Of a stretch of 64,000 nt of DNA, positions 62,691 through 64,000 are shown in pieces (the stretch's first letter is position 1; each line of letters starts with the position of its first letter). The translations under genes and the position numbers were made by a program. The notes under the pieces were generated by a model. That model made no database searches. It saw only the letters and a list, made by a program, of their open reading frames with translations, and was not told where the DNA came from. This stretch comes from Planctomycetota bacterium (GTDB taxonomy: Bacteria; Planctomycetota; J058), in assembly GCA_023954375.1 (NCBI GenBank), contig JAMLIC010000023.1:1-64000 (forward strand), read 5' to 3'.

Positions 62691-63259
62691 TGGGCGACGC
62701 CGACCGCGAGCGCTGGGACGCGCGCTACCGCGAGCAGGGGCCCTGCGCCGCGGCGCCGTCGGCGCTCGTGACCGCGCTCGACGACCTCCTGCCGCGGCGG
62801 GGCCGGGCGCTCGACGTGGCCGGCGGCGCCGGGCGCCACGCGGTGTGGCTGGCGCGCCGTGGCCTCGACGTCACCCTGGTCGACGTCTCGCCCGTCGGCG
62901 TCGACCTCGCGCGGGCGGCGGCCGCCGCCGCCGGCGTGGCGCTCGACGCCTTCGCCCTCGACCTCGAGCGCGACCCGCTCCCCGGGGGGCCGTGGGACGT
63001 GATCGTCGACTTCCACTACCTGCAGCGCGACCTGTTCCCGGCCTTCGCCAGGCTCCTCGCGCCGGGCGGGGTGCTCGTCTTCGTCCAGCCGACGCGCACG
63101 AACCTCGAGCGCCACCCCCGCCCCGGGCCGGCGCACCTCCTCGACGACGGCGAGGCGGCGCGCCTGGCGGCCGGCCTGCCGCTCGAGGTGCTGCGCCTCG
63201 ACGAGGGCTGGCTGGCCGAGGGGCGGCACGAGGCGCGCCTCGTCGCGCGGCGCGCGTGA
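62690..63259 (+). CDS. Class I SAM methyltransferase
   Basis: The protein of 189 residues is a compact class I methyltransferase: DADRERWDARYREQGPCA, motif I ALDVAGGAGRHAVWLARRGL and VTLVDVSPVGVDLARAAAAA, then WDVIVDFHYLQRDLFPAFARLLAPGG. It resembles the tellurite-resistance/TehB-like group of small methyltransferases. The GTG at 62690 overlaps the TAG stop of the repeat protein by one base, so the two are probably one transcript. The acceptor is unknown. Confidence 0.83.
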
Positions 63260-63262
63260 CGG

Positions 63263-63778
63263 TCAGGAGGCCGCGTCGCGCGGGTGGTGCTCCGCGAAGT
63301 ACGCCGCGCGCGCCTGGTCGATCACCTTCAGCGTCTCCTCGAGGCCGCGGAAGCCGTGGGTCGCGGTCACCTTGAGCTCGAGGTCCTTGTAGACGCTGAA
63401 GAAGTGCTCCACCTCCTTGAGGAGGTGCGGCGGCAGGTCGTCGAGGCTCCGCACCTGCGCCCACACGGGGTCGCCGACGGGCACGCCGATCACCTTGTGG
63501 TCGGGCTTGCCCTGGTCCTCCATGAGGAACAGGCCCAGCGGCCGCAGGCGCACCCGGCAGCCCGGGAAGGTCGGCTCGTTGACGAGCGCCAGCGCGTCGA
63601 GGGGGTCGCCGTCCTCGGCCAGCGTGTCGGGCAGGAAGCCGTAGTCCGCCGGGTAGCGCGTGGCCGTGAAGAGCATGCGGTCGAGGAACAGCTCGCCGCT
63701 CTTCGGGTCGATCTCGTACTTGTTGCGGCTCCCCTTGGGGACCTCGACCACCATGACCACCGGCGCCGGCTCGCCCAC
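63263..63778 (-). CDS. ppa: Family I soluble inorganic pyrophosphatase
   Basis: The protein (171 residues from GTG 63778) is a family I inorganic pyrophosphatase: EVPKGSRNKYEIDPKSGELF, RYPADYGFLPDT, the signature DGDPLDALAL with its metal-binding aspartates, and VYKDLELKV near the end. It hydrolyses pyrophosphate to phosphate in the cytoplasm with magnesium. GGGAGG sits five bases before GTG 63778; a GTG at 63784 in the same frame overlaps that site and is less likely. It converges with the methyltransferase gene (four bases between stops) and diverges from a membrane protein gene. Confidence 0.92.
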   Translation of the reverse strand: MGEPAPVVMVVEVPKGSRNKYEIDPKSGELFLDRMLFTATRYPADYGFLPDTLAEDGDPLDALALVNEPTFPGCRVRLRPLGLFLMEDQGKPDHKVIGVPVGDPVWAQVRSLDDLPPHLLKEVEHFFSVYKDLELKVTATHGFRGLEETLKVIDQARAAYFAEHHPRDAAS

Positions 63779-63863
63779 GCGCACCTCCCTGGCGCCCGCC
63801 GCTCCGCCGCGCGCGCCGGCGACTAGGATAGCGGCCGGCCCGCGGCGGGTGTCGGAGGTGGCG

Positions 63864-64000
63864 GTGGACGTGTCGGCGACGGAGCCCCGGGGCGAGGCGC
63901 GGCTCGACCTCGGCAGCGGCGGCTGGGCGCTCCTGGTCGGGCTCGCGCTCGCGGCCCTGGCGGTCGCCCTGCTCCTCGGCCGCGCGCGCAGCGGCTCGGC
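63864..64000 (+). CDS. Membrane protein, N-terminus only (runs off the window)
   Basis: About 45 codons are visible from GTG 63864, with GGAGG five bases upstream and TAGGAT at 63824-63829. The sequence is an acidic lead followed by a membrane helix (WALLVGLALAALAVALLLGRA). Its position, divergent from the soluble pyrophosphatase, would suit a membrane-bound ion-pumping pyrophosphatase, but the part seen is too short to say. Confidence 0.5.
   Translation, partial: MDVSATEPRGEARLDLGSGGWALLVGLALAALAVALLLGRARSGS

Overview
The window is 64 kb of very GC-rich bacterial DNA (roughly three quarters G+C by eye), densely packed, with many GTG starts and many 1-4 base ATGA/GTGA overlaps between genes. 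The gene content fits a Gram-negative heterotroph with a large genome: LpxL-type and PlsC-type acyltransferases, lipoproteins, secreted zinc metallopeptidase-like proteins, SUMF1/formylglycine-generating-enzyme-like domains, RING-like zinc proteins with one membrane span, and large carboxypeptidase-regulatory-like proteins. This points to Planctomycetota, with Myxococcota as the main alternative. That placement is an inference; there is no rRNA or other phylogenetic marker here to settle it.

Layout. 1-3.4 kb: the 5' end of a GH15 glycosidase, then a VTT-DUF547 membrane protein followed by an ArsM-type arsenite methyltransferase. 3.7-8.4 kb (minus): an overlapping three-gene signalling operon (HEAT-like protein, degenerate HD-GYP protein, HD-GYP remnant/REC/DUF4388 protein). 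8.6-20 kb: mixed singletons, namely a Sel1/DUF4034 protein, a zincin-like protein, a single-chain duplicated SPOUT methyltransferase, a very large secreted flavin amine oxidase, a RING-like protein, a secreted zincin with a TIG domain and a transglutaminase-like protein. 19.4-29.3 kb: a broken PP2C-type phosphatase, a membrane protein, a secreted vWA protein, an ATPase-permease fusion, a coiled-coil SUMF1 protein and a lipoprotein SUMF1 protein. Together these resemble the PppA/PpkA/TagT/TagS/TagR parts of the type VI secretion threonine-phosphorylation pathway, without any secretion genes. 29.3-30.8 kb: two DNA-repair glycosylase genes and a small membrane protein.

31.1-36.8 kb: a five-gene overlapping operon (fatty-acid desaturase, PEP-synthase-like phosphotransferase, UbiA-like membrane protein, zinc-ribbon methyltransferase, PlsC acyltransferase), apparently for a modified lipid. 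36.8-43.4 kb (minus): four genes resembling cargo of a contractile injection or type VI system (six-repeat Ig-like protein, LysM/PG-binding protein, metzincin-like protease, unknown). 43.5-47.9 kb: a second lipid operon (two acyl carrier proteins, COG4648 membrane protein, acyl-AMP ligase fused to a hotdog dehydratase, GT2 glycosyltransferase, LpxL-type acyltransferase). 48-55.5 kb: an MscS channel, a tandem pair of large carboxypeptidase-regulatory-like paralogues, a methyltransferase and a small membrane protein. 55.6-64 kb: a broken DUF4058 gene, a second RING-like protein, a PPi-type phosphofructokinase, a YprB-like nuclease, a secreted zincin, a Pro/Ala-rich repeat protein, a methyltransferase, soluble pyrophosphatase and the start of a divergent membrane protein.

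Three genes carry apparent disabling lesions: the phosphatase at 19.4 kb, the SUMF1 protein at 26.3 kb and the DUF4058 gene at 55.6 kb. Either the genome is decaying locally or the assembly has local errors; read-level data would tell. A recurring TANNNT hexamer lies 6-10 bases before several start codons in DNA that is otherwise poor in TA, suggesting leaderless or near-leaderless transcription.
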